64,000 bases of DNA, taken from positions 17,268-81,267 of the forward strand of contig NZ_VLXZ01000014.1 in the NCBI RefSeq assembly GCF_007293315.1, written 5' to 3'. Below, one piece after another: positions 9,591 through 17,933 of the stretch. This DNA is from Alkalicoccobacillus porphyridii. Its GTDB lineage: Bacteria; Bacillota; Bacilli; Bacillales; Bacillaceae_D. Under the pieces are notes generated by a model. It saw only the letters and a list, made by a program, of their open reading frames with translations, had not been told where the DNA came from and did not search any database. The position numbers and the translations under genes are program-made. The number at the start of each line of letters is the position of its first letter. Position 1 is the stretch's first letter.

Positions 9591-10235
9591 CTATTTCATT
9601 GTATTATAAAAAACCTTCTCTGATAAAGGCTTTCTTGAAGAGCGATGTGCGGGCTTTAATGCCTTACCTAATGATATAAGCATAATCGGCACATATCTTT
9701 TTGGGATGTCAAATGACTCCAGAAATTTCTGAGCATTAAATCCTCCCATCGGGCACGTATCAAATCCTTTAGCTTTCGCTGCTAACATCAAATTCATGGC
9801 CGCTAAAGAAGCGTTGACTAGTGCTAATTGATGACCAACCGCAGCACTGCTTTCATACGCTTTATTTATTTGATCTACCAGCAAATGTTTAACCTCACCT
9901 GACATAAACCCTGCATCAACCGCTGACTGTGTAATTGAATCAGCTTCTTTATTTGCTTCAAGATCTCCAAGAATAGCAATCACCGCAGAGGCATCTACGA
10001 TTTGCTGTTGGTTATAGGCAATAGGCAGCAGTTCTTCTTGTTTGCTCTGTTCATTAATGACTAAAAAACGCCAGTGTTGCAAGTTCCATGATGAAGGGGC
10101 TAAATTTGCAGCATGAAGGATGTCTTCAAGATCTTCTTGTGAAAGAACAAAATCTGGATCGTAATTTTTAACTGAGTGTCTTTCCTCTATCGTCTGAAAT
10201 AATCCTAAGTCTTCCTGTATATCTAAATTTGTCAA
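9591..10235 (-). CDS. Nitroreductase family protein (FMN-dependent NAD(P)H oxidoreductase)
   Basis: 214 residues from a TTG start preceded by AAGGAG at ten bases. The nitroreductase fold is recognisable from RHSVKNYDPDF (residues 19-29, FMN phosphate binding), APSSWNLQHWRFLVI (47-61), the central LALVNASLAAMNLMLAAKAKGFDTCPMGGF stretch (shown in two parts: LALVNASLAAMNLML, then AAKAKGFDTCPMGGF) and the C-terminal ISLGKALKPAH. The family reduces nitroaromatics, quinones or flavins. It resembles YodC/YdfN/MhqN-type enzymes; the exact substrate is not deducible. Confidence 0.9.
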   Translation of the reverse strand: MTNLDIQEDLGLFQTIEERHSVKNYDPDFVLSQEDLEDILHAANLAPSSWNLQHWRFLVINEQSKQEELLPIAYNQQQIVDASAVIAILGDLEANKEADSITQSAVDAGFMSGEVKHLLVDQINKAYESSAAVGHQLALVNASLAAMNLMLAAKAKGFDTCPMGGFNAQKFLESFDIPKRYVPIMLISLGKALKPAHRSSRKPLSEKVFYNTMK

Positions 10236-10369
10236 TCCTACTCCACTCCTTAAAATATTTATCCTCGCTCACCATTATAATAAAAGGATGATTTGAAGTA
10301 AAACACAGCGATTAACTGGGATAAAAAACTTTATTAAGTAGATAATATAATTATCAAGGGAGGCGTCAT

Positions 10370-10600
10370 ATGGAGTATTCATTTCTCATGATAGAATCCA
10401 ACAGTCCTTGCCTTGTCATTGCCGATCGTGTAAATGGTCGTTACGCCATTAGACTTGCGGATACAAGCGGAGAAGTTTTTTCATCTGCAGAAGAGTTGCT
10501 AAAATAGATTACATTAAACTGGAAACCAGGGTTGTTCCAGACCCCGGCTGAATACTTTACATTAATTGACGGGATACAAGAAGAGCTTATTTCTTCTTAA
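10370..10600 (+). pseudogene. Short ORF interrupted by an in-frame amber codon
   Basis: A good ribosome site (AAGGGAGG, 10357-10364) precedes ATG 10370. The frame runs 45 codons (MEYSFLMIESNSPCLVIADR at the start) to TAG 10505-10507. It then continues in the same frame for 30 more codons of protein-like sequence (ITLNWKPGLFQTPAEYFTLI) to TAA 10598-10600. Removing the single TAG gives a plausible 76-residue protein, so this is probably a gene with a recent nonsense mutation. A truncated 45-residue product is the alternative. Its 3' end overlaps the convergent methyltransferase gene by 14 bases. Confidence 0.6.
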
Positions 10601-11585
10601 AAACCAATACGTACCATCCACCCTCTCGAATCACTGGAATGGATTGGTCTCGTTTAAAACCAGCTTGTTTACCATAAGAAATTAATTCCTTTTCTGTTGG
10701 AACAGGATACATTTGTTCATGGGCAGACATAAAACTATTAAACCCCGTCGCAAAACGTTGCCCATGTCTTGATCGTATTAGAGGAGTGACAATGAGAAAG
10801 ATACCACCAGAAGGCAATAGGCTCTCTGCACGTTTAAATAACTTCAAACGATCTTCATATGAGAAATAGTAAAATAAATTATTCATCATAATTAACTCAT
10901 ATGTACTTTCGTCTGTATATTGAAGAAAATCAGCATGAATAATAGTAATGTCTGTATTTTTTGCTTTTAGTACCGCTTGCTTTTGCACTTCTTCATCTGT
11001 TTCAACACCCACTAGCCTCATATCTGAAAATTTCTGATTGAGGCGATGTAAGTAGCCTCCATGTCCACATCCGACGTCTAGCAGGCTTTTGATTTTGTGC
11101 TTCTTTACAATCTTCTCTATCTTAGGACACATGACTGACTCAAGCAGCCCCGAGGTTTGCGCTACGATATCGCCAAAGTCTTCTTCTAGTATGGCCGCCT
11201 TTTCACCTTGAACTATGTGCCGATATGTAAGCATGGTAGGAATATGGAGCTCCACCATTTCCTTTAATAACATGCCAATGGATTGATTACTAGCATCAGA
11301 AAAATATTTAACCATTTTTCTGTCGGATTGTAGTTTATTTCCCCTTTTTTTCTTTAGATGCCCTAACGCCACTCCAACTTCAATCCAACGTTCAAGTAAA
11401 TCGAGACGATAATTATATTGTTCAGCTACATCGTTAGGTGTTTGGGGCTTTTGAAAAGCAGTAAATAAATGAAGACTAAATCCTAAATGCGCATGCCACA
11501 CTTGGAGAAAAGGTTCGTTTTTTTTCATCCATTTTCTAGCTATCCTAACTCGATTATATTCTACTATCAACTGACTCTCCCCCAT
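10587..11585 (-). CDS. SAM-dependent methyltransferase (class I) with N-terminal winged-helix-like region
   Basis: 332 residues. Residues 1-150 are helical and resemble the winged-helix or dimerisation part of O-methyltransferase-like proteins. A class I methyltransferase domain follows, with motif I LLDVGCGHGGYLHRL near residue 167, acidic motif II (VGVETDEE) near 191, and YELIMMNNLFYYFSYEDR near 230. The substrate is unknown. No strong ribosome site is visible before ATG 11585. The gene ends over the tail of the interrupted ORF on the other strand. Confidence 0.85.
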   Translation of the reverse strand: MGESQLIVEYNRVRIARKWMKKNEPFLQVWHAHLGFSLHLFTAFQKPQTPNDVAEQYNYRLDLLERWIEVGVALGHLKKKRGNKLQSDRKMVKYFSDASNQSIGMLLKEMVELHIPTMLTYRHIVQGEKAAILEEDFGDIVAQTSGLLESVMCPKIEKIVKKHKIKSLLDVGCGHGGYLHRLNQKFSDMRLVGVETDEEVQKQAVLKAKNTDITIIHADFLQYTDESTYELIMMNNLFYYFSYEDRLKLFKRAESLLPSGGIFLIVTPLIRSRHGQRFATGFNSFMSAHEQMYPVPTEKELISYGKQAGFKRDQSIPVIREGGWYVLVFKKK

Positions 11586-11735
11586 CTACTAAACCCGTTA
11601 CATGTGTTTCAGATTTATTCCCTAACTTGGGGAAATCGAAACCGATACAGAATTGTTGGTTTTCAAGAATTGAGTGAGGATATATAATAAAGATTCCGTT
11701 TCAATATTTCTGATTAACTAGAGGATGTTTGGATT

Positions 11736-12374
11736 ATGAAAAAACTAATCATCATTGTACTAACTGGGATTGTGGTATTGGTTGCAGTGTTTATTTACCT
11801 CTTTGAAGATAATAGCCAGGTAAGGCAATTTACTTATAAAACAGTGATCGGGCAGCATCAAATCCCCGAAAAGTTTCTACCAATCTATCAAGAGGCTGCT
11901 GATGAATATAATATTCCTTGGAAACTTCTTGCTTCTGTTCATCGTGTGGAGACGATCTTTTCTACAATGGATCCAATGGAAAGTCCTGTTGGGGCACTTG
12001 GTCCATTTCAATTCATGCCAAGAACATGGGTAGGCTGGTCTCACCCTGGAGGAGATGTAGGAGAATTACCTGATGATATTGATATCACAGATGTAGACCT
12101 CATAGAGGAACACAATGGTTATGGAGTTGATGTAGCAGGTAAAGGCGCTGCTGATCCTTTTGATATTTACGATTCTGCCTATGCCGCCGCATCCTATCTT
12201 GCTGATCATGGGGCATCTGATGGGGATTTAGAAGGAGCATTATATTCTTATAACCGAAGCGATGAGTATGTGGAAGAAGTAATGGGATACTATCAAGCAT
12301 ATAATGACGATTATGAACTGATTACGATTCCATTAGATAAAGAAGTTATTGAACAAGCGAGTTTAACTAAATAA
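11736..12374 (+). CDS. Membrane-anchored lytic transglycosylase-like protein
   Basis: 212 residues. One N-terminal membrane segment (LIIIVLTGIVVLVAVFIYLF, residues 4-23) anchors an exported lysozyme-like domain. ASVHRVETIF near residue 66 carries the probable catalytic Glu, followed by SPVGALGPFQFMPRTW (about 86-101), the GPxQFMPxTW signature of SLT/MltB-type transglycosylases. AASYLADHGASDGD and the late YNRSDEYVEEVMGYY complete the fold. It should cleave peptidoglycan outside the membrane. AGAGGATG precedes the ATG. It forms a single-gene unit with its own terminator. Confidence 0.85.
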   Translation: MKKLIIIVLTGIVVLVAVFIYLFEDNSQVRQFTYKTVIGQHQIPEKFLPIYQEAADEYNIPWKLLASVHRVETIFSTMDPMESPVGALGPFQFMPRTWVGWSHPGGDVGELPDDIDITDVDLIEEHNGYGVDVAGKGAADPFDIYDSAYAAASYLADHGASDGDLEGALYSYNRSDEYVEEVMGYYQAYNDDYELITIPLDKEVIEQASLTK

Positions 12375-12384
12375 GCGGCAGAGG

Positions 12385-12422
12385 AAAGCTCGGTAACCTG
12401 TGATGGGTACCGAGCTTTTTTA
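12385..12422 (+). terminator. Terminator after lytic transglycosylase
   Basis: An 11-bp stem (AAAGCTCGGTA with its complement) is followed by TTTTTT. Confidence 0.85.
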
Positions 12423-12441
12423 ATATGATAGATGAATGTAT

Positions 12442-12618
12442 TTACCGATTAGTATGCACCGCTTCTTCTTGTTCTTCTACTACTTCAATTGGCTCAATAT
12501 ACGTTGACTCTCTTTTCCACTGTGTTTGACTTTCTTTTGAATGATCTTGCTCAATCCCAGATAAGCTACATGCTGAAAAGATAAAAAGACACCCGACAAG
12601 CAGTAATAATCGCTTCAC
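12442..12618 (-). CDS. Small lipoprotein
   Basis: 58 residues from a GTG start placed nine bases after AAAGAG; a TTG three codons upstream is too close to that site. The sequence MKRLLLLVGCLFIFSACS is a short lipoprotein signal with lipobox FSAC, followed by about 40 polar, acidic residues with no recognised domain. It probably sits on the outer face of the membrane. It is downstream of the diguanylate cyclase but reads toward the transglycosylase terminator. Confidence 0.65.
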   Translation of the reverse strand: MKRLLLLVGCLFIFSACSLSGIEQDHSKESQTQWKRESTYIEPIEVVEEQEEAVHTNR

Positions 12619-12650
12619 TATAACCAACTCTTTCTACTTAAACATATACA

Positions 12651-14135
12651 TTAAACCGGATGTTGTTTTGTTACACTTTTGTTTATATACATTTTTTCAT
12701 CTGCTTCTTTAATTAGTTCATCCATTGTATCACTCATCCCATTTCTAAAAAAGGAAAATCCACAGCTTACAGACATCGTATAAGGTTTATGAAGTAATTG
12801 ACTTACTAGAATAAATGCTTCCTGTATTTTTCCCCATTTTTTTTGACCACTTTCAAGATCACAATTATGAAGAACTAAGACAAATTCGTCTCCCCCATAA
12901 CGAAAAAACAAATCCTTTGGGGACATGTGGGTTTCAATAATCTGGCAGACGGACTGAATAAAACGGTCCCCTTCTGCATGACCTAGTTGATCATTCACAG
13001 CTTTCAAATTATTAATATCTAAAAAACAAATGACTAAACCAGGATCGAGTTCTTCTTGCATCATGGCTTGAAGATAGAGTAACCCGGTTCGACGATTATA
13101 ACAGCTAGTGAGACTATCTTTAGAAGCATGAAAAAGTAAATCCTCTTCCTTCTCTTTTAAATGGGAAATATCAGAGAATCCTAAAAGAATACTTGGCTGT
13201 TTATTAAAATCAAGCAACTCACCATTGATAAGCAGCCATCGTTTTAATCCATTTGTTGTTTGATCACCCATGACAAAATCCTTCACCGATCCCTGCTGTT
13301 TAACCTCCTCTAAAAATTGCACCATCTCTGTTTTTTGCATAAGCTGATGAATGCTTTCTTCACCTTGATCGCCTGACAAGATTAATGCTTGATTGCTCTT
13401 AAGAATCACGTCCGAAGTATCTGCTCTTAACATAAGCAGTGGACTAGGGTTCACTTCAAACAGTGTACGGAAATTCTCTTCGCCCTGTTGTAATTCTTGT
13501 TCTTTATAGTAATGATTTCTTCGATAAAGATAATATAAGGTCACAATTAATATTGATATACTTAAAGCTGCTGATGTATTTACTAGTTTAATTAAGCTTG
13601 CTGTATCAGATAGATTTAACTGATACATGCTAATGATGAAGCCAGCATGAACTAAACACGCTATGATGCCAAATGTGAATGGTTGCAGCGGAAACACTGT
13701 GGCAACACCCATCATCAACACAATATACGAGTCTACATTTTCAGATAGACCCGAGCTATTAATGGATCCAATAACTCCTATACTTAAATAAAATGTCACG
13801 TACATATATAATATAAACAGCTTATACTTTCTTTTCAAAGACAGTTTATATGTATGAATAAGTAAGAATAAACACGCTAATAGAAATGATGACAAATGAA
13901 TTAAAGCTAACCGCCATAAAGAATCGGAACTACCTATCTCTTTATATAGCTGAATATCAATGATTGTAAATAGAGGAAAAACAGCAATGACACACCAACT
14001 AATAATTCGTAACCTTTTAAAAGCTAGACTGGCTTCCTTGTTTAAGAACGCTTCATTTTTATCATTCATTTGTACATATGAGCTTTTCAACAACTTAAAA
14101 AGACGATAAAAATACCATGTACGTTTTTTTTCCAT
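12651..14135 (-). CDS. Membrane diguanylate cyclase (6TM-PAS-GGDEF)
   Basis: 494 residues. About six membrane helices (residues 35-205) form a sensor region. A PAS-like segment follows (about 220-325, FRTLFEVNPSPLLMLRADTS), then a GGDEF domain (about 330-490) with an intact active site FRYGGDEFVLVL and the upstream CFLDINNLKAVNDQLGHAEG. The expected reaction is synthesis of cyclic di-GMP from two GTP. No inhibitory RxxD site is evident just before the motif. AAAGGG lies upstream of ATG 14135. The window also encodes a c-di-GMP receptor-like protein at 40425-41645. Confidence 0.92.
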   Translation of the reverse strand: MEKKRTWYFYRLFKLLKSSYVQMNDKNEAFLNKEASLAFKRLRIISWCVIAVFPLFTIIDIQLYKEIGSSDSLWRLALIHLSSFLLACLFLLIHTYKLSLKRKYKLFILYMYVTFYLSIGVIGSINSSGLSENVDSYIVLMMGVATVFPLQPFTFGIIACLVHAGFIISMYQLNLSDTASLIKLVNTSAALSISILIVTLYYLYRRNHYYKEQELQQGEENFRTLFEVNPSPLLMLRADTSDVILKSNQALILSGDQGEESIHQLMQKTEMVQFLEEVKQQGSVKDFVMGDQTTNGLKRWLLINGELLDFNKQPSILLGFSDISHLKEKEEDLLFHASKDSLTSCYNRRTGLLYLQAMMQEELDPGLVICFLDINNLKAVNDQLGHAEGDRFIQSVCQIIETHMSPKDLFFRYGGDEFVLVLHNCDLESGQKKWGKIQEAFILVSQLLHKPYTMSVSCGFSFFRNGMSDTMDELIKEADEKMYINKSVTKQHPV

Positions 14136-14288
14136 TTCCTAACCCTTTCTTGTTATTCCATTCTATTATACCATTAATATCGTCTTACCTAATTCATCTC
14201 TGTAACGATTAATGCATTATATTTCTCTGCTTTTCTGATATCATGATATACTTTTTACGCATGTTATTTAGAAAAGGAGTTGAATTCA

Positions 14289-15113
14289 ATGGAGTTTGTA
14301 ACGTTAAACAATGGATTGAAAATGCCTCAGCTAGGCTTTGGTGTGTGGCAGGTGCCAGATGAAGAAGCAACACCAGCTGTTAGCAATGCACTTGAAGTCG
14401 GTTATCGCTCTATCGATACAGCCATGATCTACGGGAATGAACGTGGAGTAGGACAAGCCCTAAAAAATTCTTCTGTTAGTCGTTCGGATCTATTTATTAC
14501 AACAAAGGTTTGGAATGCTGACCAGGGATATGATTCTACAATTAAGGCATTTGACGAAAGTCTTGAACGCTTAGGTCTTGACTATGTAGATTTATATCTT
14601 ATTCACTGGCCAACTCCTATGTACGACAATTATGTTGAGACTTACAAAGCAATGGAGAAGCTTTATAACGATGGTCGTGTCAAAGCGATTGGTGTCTGTA
14701 ACTTTGAAATTGAGCATTTACAACGATTATTGGATGAATGTGAGGTCGTTCCAGTATTAAATCAAATTGAATGCCATCCCTATTTAGCTCAAACTGAATT
14801 AAAAGAGTTTTGTGCTAAGCATAATATTCTTGTGGAAGCTTGGAGTCCACTAATGCAAGGTGGAGACGTGTTATCTGATCCAGCTGTTGAGGAAATTGCT
14901 AAAGCTCACAATAAGACCTCTGCACAAGTAGTTCTTCGTTGGCATCTACAGAATGGGTCAGTGGTAATTCCAAAATCTGTGACCCCTTCTCGTATCCAAG
15001 AGAACTTTGATGTGTTTGATTTTACATTAACAGAAACAGAGCTTGGAAAAATAAATGAGCTTGATAACGGAACGAGACGCGGCGCTCATCCTAACGATAT
15101 GGATAAGAGATAA
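14289..15113 (+). CDS. Aldo/keto reductase (YvgN/YtbE-like)
   Basis: 274 residues from MEFVTLNNG; AAGGAG lies nine bases before this ATG, and an earlier TTG abuts it. The AKR signatures are clear: VGYRSIDTAMIYGNERGVG (about 41-59, catalytic Asp and Tyr), TTKVWNADQG (catalytic Lys), YLIHWPTP (His) and the NADPH-binding VVIPKSVTPSRIQENFDVFD near the C-terminus. Homologues in B. subtilis reduce methylglyoxal and other aldehydes. It is a monocistronic gene ending at a strong terminator. Confidence 0.93.
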   Translation: MEFVTLNNGLKMPQLGFGVWQVPDEEATPAVSNALEVGYRSIDTAMIYGNERGVGQALKNSSVSRSDLFITTKVWNADQGYDSTIKAFDESLERLGLDYVDLYLIHWPTPMYDNYVETYKAMEKLYNDGRVKAIGVCNFEIEHLQRLLDECEVVPVLNQIECHPYLAQTELKEFCAKHNILVEAWSPLMQGGDVLSDPAVEEIAKAHNKTSAQVVLRWHLQNGSVVIPKSVTPSRIQENFDVFDFTLTETELGKINELDNGTRRGAHPNDMDKR

Positions 15114-15124
15114 CGTTTCAATAG

Positions 15125-15166
15125 AATAAGTCGAAGCAAGCCAAGTGCTTGCTTCGACTTTATTTG
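15125..15166 (+). terminator. Terminator after aldo/keto reductase
   Basis: A 16-bp near-perfect stem (AATAAGTCGAAGCAAG with its complement) is followed by TTTATTTG. Confidence 0.88.
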
Positions 15167-15194
15167 TTAACGCAGGAATTAATTGATTGCATTT

Positions 15195-15213
15195 GATAAT
15201 GAAAATCATTATT
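15195..15213. promoter_or_regulatory. Fur box
   Basis: GATAATGAAAATCATTATT matches the 19-bp Fur consensus GATAATGATAATCATTATC at 17 of 19 positions. It lies about 50 bases upstream of the siderophore-binding lipoprotein, so that gene should be repressed by Fur with iron. Confidence 0.85.
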
Positions 15214-15260
15214 ATATAAGAGTACTCAATTACACTTAACATAATTAATGGGGGAAAAAC

Positions 15261-16235
15261 ATGAATACATACAAAAAACGATGGGCCGTAGCTCTTTCAC
15301 TAGCTTCAATCTTAACAGTAACAGCTTGCGGCTCTGACGGGGATGCCGATCAACAAGCGGATGATTCTCAATCAGGCAACCAAACAGAAGAATCTAGTGA
15401 ACCACGTGTGTTAACAGATGCCATGGGCAATGAGGTTCAAATACCAGAAAACCCTGAACGAATACTCGGCTCTTATTTAGAAGACTATTTAGTAACACTT
15501 GATGAAACCCCAGTAGCTCAATGGTCTGTTGCAAATGGACCACAAGCATACCTACAAAATTTTCTTGCAGATGTTCCAACCATTACCTCAGATTTACCAC
15601 CAGAGGAAGTGGCAAGCTTCAACCCTGACCTCATTTTAATTGGTGAGGAGAGTCAGGTTGAGTCAGGCTTATATGACCAATATAATCAAATTGCACCAAC
15701 CTACGTCTTAGGAGATGAGATTTCAAACGACTGGCGTAAGGCGTTAGCGGAAATCGGAGATATTCTTGGGAAATCGGACGAGGCAGACCAAGCATTGGCT
15801 GAATACGATGAGTTGGTGGATGAATCCAAAGAGGATATTCAAGCTACAATCGGTGACGATAAAGTCGCTGCGCTATGGTTTGTGGCGGACACATATTATG
15901 CCGTATCACCCACTCAGTCGAGCGGTGCTACATTATTTGAAGACCTTGAACTTAATCCGGCTAATATCCACATGACCTTGCCTGAAGACAATGTTGCTCA
16001 ATGGAATCCAGTTACACTTGAGGCCCTTGCAGAGCTTGATGCTGATCATTTGTTTCTGATTAATAGTAGCGAAGATTCAAGTGAAGAAGTCTTAAATGAC
16101 CCAGTATGGGCAAACGTCCCTGCTGTTAGTGAGAATCAGGTATATGATATTTCAAGAGATTCATCTTGGCTTTATACAGGAATTCAAGCGCATACTCAAA
16201 CCGTTCAAGAAGCTAAGGATATCTTATCTAATTAA
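15261..16235 (+). CDS. Siderophore/ferric-hydroxamate-binding lipoprotein
   Basis: 324 residues. Signal peptide with lipobox LTVTAC (Cys near 23), then an acidic linker (about 25-50) and a Fe/B12 periplasmic-binding fold. The fold shows the linker-domain start RVLTDAMGNEVQIPENPERI (about 50-69), EEVASFNPDLILIGEE in the middle and the conserved end VYDISRDSSW. It should capture a ferric siderophore outside the membrane for an ABC importer. No permease or ATPase gene lies beside it, so it probably serves a transporter encoded elsewhere. A strong Fur box and its own terminator make it an independent iron-regulated unit. Confidence 0.9.
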   Translation: MNTYKKRWAVALSLASILTVTACGSDGDADQQADDSQSGNQTEESSEPRVLTDAMGNEVQIPENPERILGSYLEDYLVTLDETPVAQWSVANGPQAYLQNFLADVPTITSDLPPEEVASFNPDLILIGEESQVESGLYDQYNQIAPTYVLGDEISNDWRKALAEIGDILGKSDEADQALAEYDELVDESKEDIQATIGDDKVAALWFVADTYYAVSPTQSSGATLFEDLELNPANIHMTLPEDNVAQWNPVTLEALAELDADHLFLINSSEDSSEEVLNDPVWANVPAVSENQVYDISRDSSWLYTGIQAHTQTVQEAKDILSN

Positions 16236-16242
16236 AACTCAG

Positions 16243-16279
16243 AAAAAAACCAATCGCCCTCTGGTGGTTGGTTTTTTTT
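16243..16279 (+). terminator. Terminator after siderophore-binding protein
   Basis: An AAAAAAACCAA / TTGGTTTTTTT stem with an inner CGCC/GGTG extension, ending in eight T. Confidence 0.85.
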
Positions 16280-16296
16280 GAAATGCACAGATACTC

Positions 16297-16575
16297 CTAT
16301 GATACTGCACTAACCCGCTGCTTTAGTCTTTTAAAAGTCATTAATCGCGCATGTGTAAAAAGCCACTGCCTCATCGTTTGATCCTGGATGCCAGGGGCCT
16401 CTCTCCACAACCTTTGGAATAACTTCTTCATCATTTCTTCTGTATCTTGTTTATTTTTAGTCATTCGATAAATAAAAGCGTATAAAGCGGGTTCTGTATC
16501 CGCATACAGTTCTTCAAGGGCATCAGGGTCCTTCTCTTTTATCCGATTACAAAGCTGATTGTTGTCTAGACTCAT
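16297..16575 (-). CDS. Sigma-70 region 2-like protein lacking region 4
   Basis: 92 residues. DPDALEELYADTEPALYAFI (about 16-35) and the later stretch KLFQRLWREAP...RQWLFTHARLMTFKRL (about 51-83) read like region 2 of an ECF sigma factor. Region 2 binds core polymerase and the -10 element. There is no linker or region 4: the frame stops at residue 92 and only a terminator follows. It may be a truncated ECF factor, an anti-sigma-like decoy, or half of a two-part sigma factor. Downstream it converges on the siderophore gene terminator. Confidence 0.65.
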   Translation of the reverse strand: MSLDNNQLCNRIKEKDPDALEELYADTEPALYAFIYRMTKNKQDTEEMMKKLFQRLWREAPGIQDQTMRQWLFTHARLMTFKRLKQRVSAVS

Positions 16576-16668
16576 AAATAAGCTCCTCTTAGCCCTCTTC
16601 TATAAGAATGGGTCAATATCATTCATAGATACCCGATTCTTATGCGAACTTAACCTAAAGTCACTTAA

Positions 16669-16845
16669 TTAATTTGCAAGAATGGCAACAATGGGGATAG
16701 ACAAAGCCATAATAGGTATAATAATCCAATACCATCCACTAGATTTTTCTTCAACATAACTGCCCGCTTGCAGCTCCTCTACTTCCTTCTTAAGCTCATC
16801 AATTTCCTGCTGCATTTGAGCAAGCTTGATTTCGGTTTCAGACAT
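16669..16845 (-). CDS. Small coiled-coil membrane protein
   Basis: 58 residues from MSETEIKLAQ, chosen because AAGGAGG precedes this ATG by seven bases. A heptad coiled coil (residues 4-34) is followed by a single membrane helix (WYWIIIPIMALSIPIVAILA) ending at the C-terminus. It is likely anchored with its N-terminus in the cytoplasm. Function unknown; its neighbour is the sigma-region-2-like gene. Confidence 0.7.
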   Translation of the reverse strand: MSETEIKLAQMQQEIDELKKEVEELQAGSYVEEKSSGWYWIIIPIMALSIPIVAILAN

Positions 16846-16915
16846 AATCATCCTCCTTATCAATCTCATATTTAAAGTAAGTATAACTTACATCCATTTC
16901 CATCTTCAATGATTT

Positions 16916-16956
16916 CAATAAAAAACCTACCCTCCCGAATGAGAAAATAGGTTTTT
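16916..16956 (-). terminator. Terminator after thyA
   Basis: A nine-base AAAAACCTA / TAGGTTTTT stem with an imperfect interior. The minus-strand T-run follows. Confidence 0.7.
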
Positions 16957-16961
16957 GTTGT

Positions 16962-17855
16962 TTAGATAGCGATTTCCATCGTCACTTTATCTCCATGCTG
17001 ATAATCTTGGAGAATAAAATCATCAATAGTGAAATCATAAAATGAACGGACTTCTGGGTTTATCCATAGATTTGGTGTGGGATATGATGTCCGATTTACT
17101 TGTTCGACTAGTGGTTCAATATGACGTTCATAGATATGGGCATCACCAATATGGAAAATGTATTCGCCTAGCTCATAGCCCGTTACTTGAGCGATCATTC
17201 TTTGCAAGACATTGTATTGAAATACGTTAAATGGATTTCCTAAACCCATATCATTTGAGCGACAACGAACCTCAAGATGAAGCTTATTTGCTTTTACGTG
17301 CCACTGCGTCTCGTAAACACAAGGCGTTAGCGACATCTCATCAAGTTCATCCGGATTCCACAGCATCGTAATATGCCGACGCGAGGATGGATTAGAAACT
17401 AGCTCCTGAATTAAATAATCAACCTGATCTAACAAGATAGTATCTTTAGAATCCGATGCATTTCTTGGGTCAAGTAAATCTTGACGAAGCTTATCTACAG
17501 GATATTTACGATTTCTTTTAGCCAACTGATAGCCATACGCTTTTCCAATTGTTCCGTCTTCCTGCTCCCACTCGTTCCAAATTTTCACGTTCGTCTGCCG
17601 AAGCTCTTCCACTCGGTTTGATTTCTTTTGCCAAATCCAAAGTAATTCCCGAATCGCCGTCTTCCAGGCAACTTTTTTTGTTGTGAGAATAGGCAGCTGT
17701 TCATTTGTAAACCGCATTGATTCAGACAAAATCGACTTAGTGTAAGCGGGTTGCCCATCCTTCCATACCGTACGTACCTGTTCACCCGAATTACTATAAC
17801 CCTCGTTAATAATCTTATCTATTATTTGTTTATATTGACGATCTGCTTCATTCAA
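16962..17855 (-). CDS. thyA: Thymidylate synthase
   Basis: 297 residues. It has the ThyA fold of the B. subtilis/phage phi3T type, with the catalytic Cys in LTPCVYETQWHV (near residue 178), SSRRHITMLWNPDEL (phosphate-binding arginines), RCRSNDMGLGNPFNVFQYNVL (folate and dUMP binding; written here as RCRSNDMGLGNPFNV then FQYNVL) and HIGDAHIYERHIE near 240. It methylates dUMP to dTMP with methylene-tetrahydrofolate. No dihydrofolate reductase gene is adjacent, which is less usual. It is preceded by the rtcB terminator, so it has its own promoter. Confidence 0.95.
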   Translation of the reverse strand: MNEADRQYKQIIDKIINEGYSNSGEQVRTVWKDGQPAYTKSILSESMRFTNEQLPILTTKKVAWKTAIRELLWIWQKKSNRVEELRQTNVKIWNEWEQEDGTIGKAYGYQLAKRNRKYPVDKLRQDLLDPRNASDSKDTILLDQVDYLIQELVSNPSSRRHITMLWNPDELDEMSLTPCVYETQWHVKANKLHLEVRCRSNDMGLGNPFNVFQYNVLQRMIAQVTGYELGEYIFHIGDAHIYERHIEPLVEQVNRTSYPTPNLWINPEVRSFYDFTIDDFILQDYQHGDKVTMEIAI

Positions 17856-17869
17856 GTTCCTTCACCCCT

Positions 17870-17906
17870 AAAAAAATCTCTCCTTAGTATATCGTAATGG
17901 AGAGAT
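17870..17906 (-). terminator. Terminator after rtcB
   Basis: An ATCTCTCC / GGAGAGAT stem followed in the minus direction by TTTTTTTAG. Confidence 0.75.
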
Positions 17907-17933
17907 CCTTGCACACCGAATGTGTAGAAGCTA

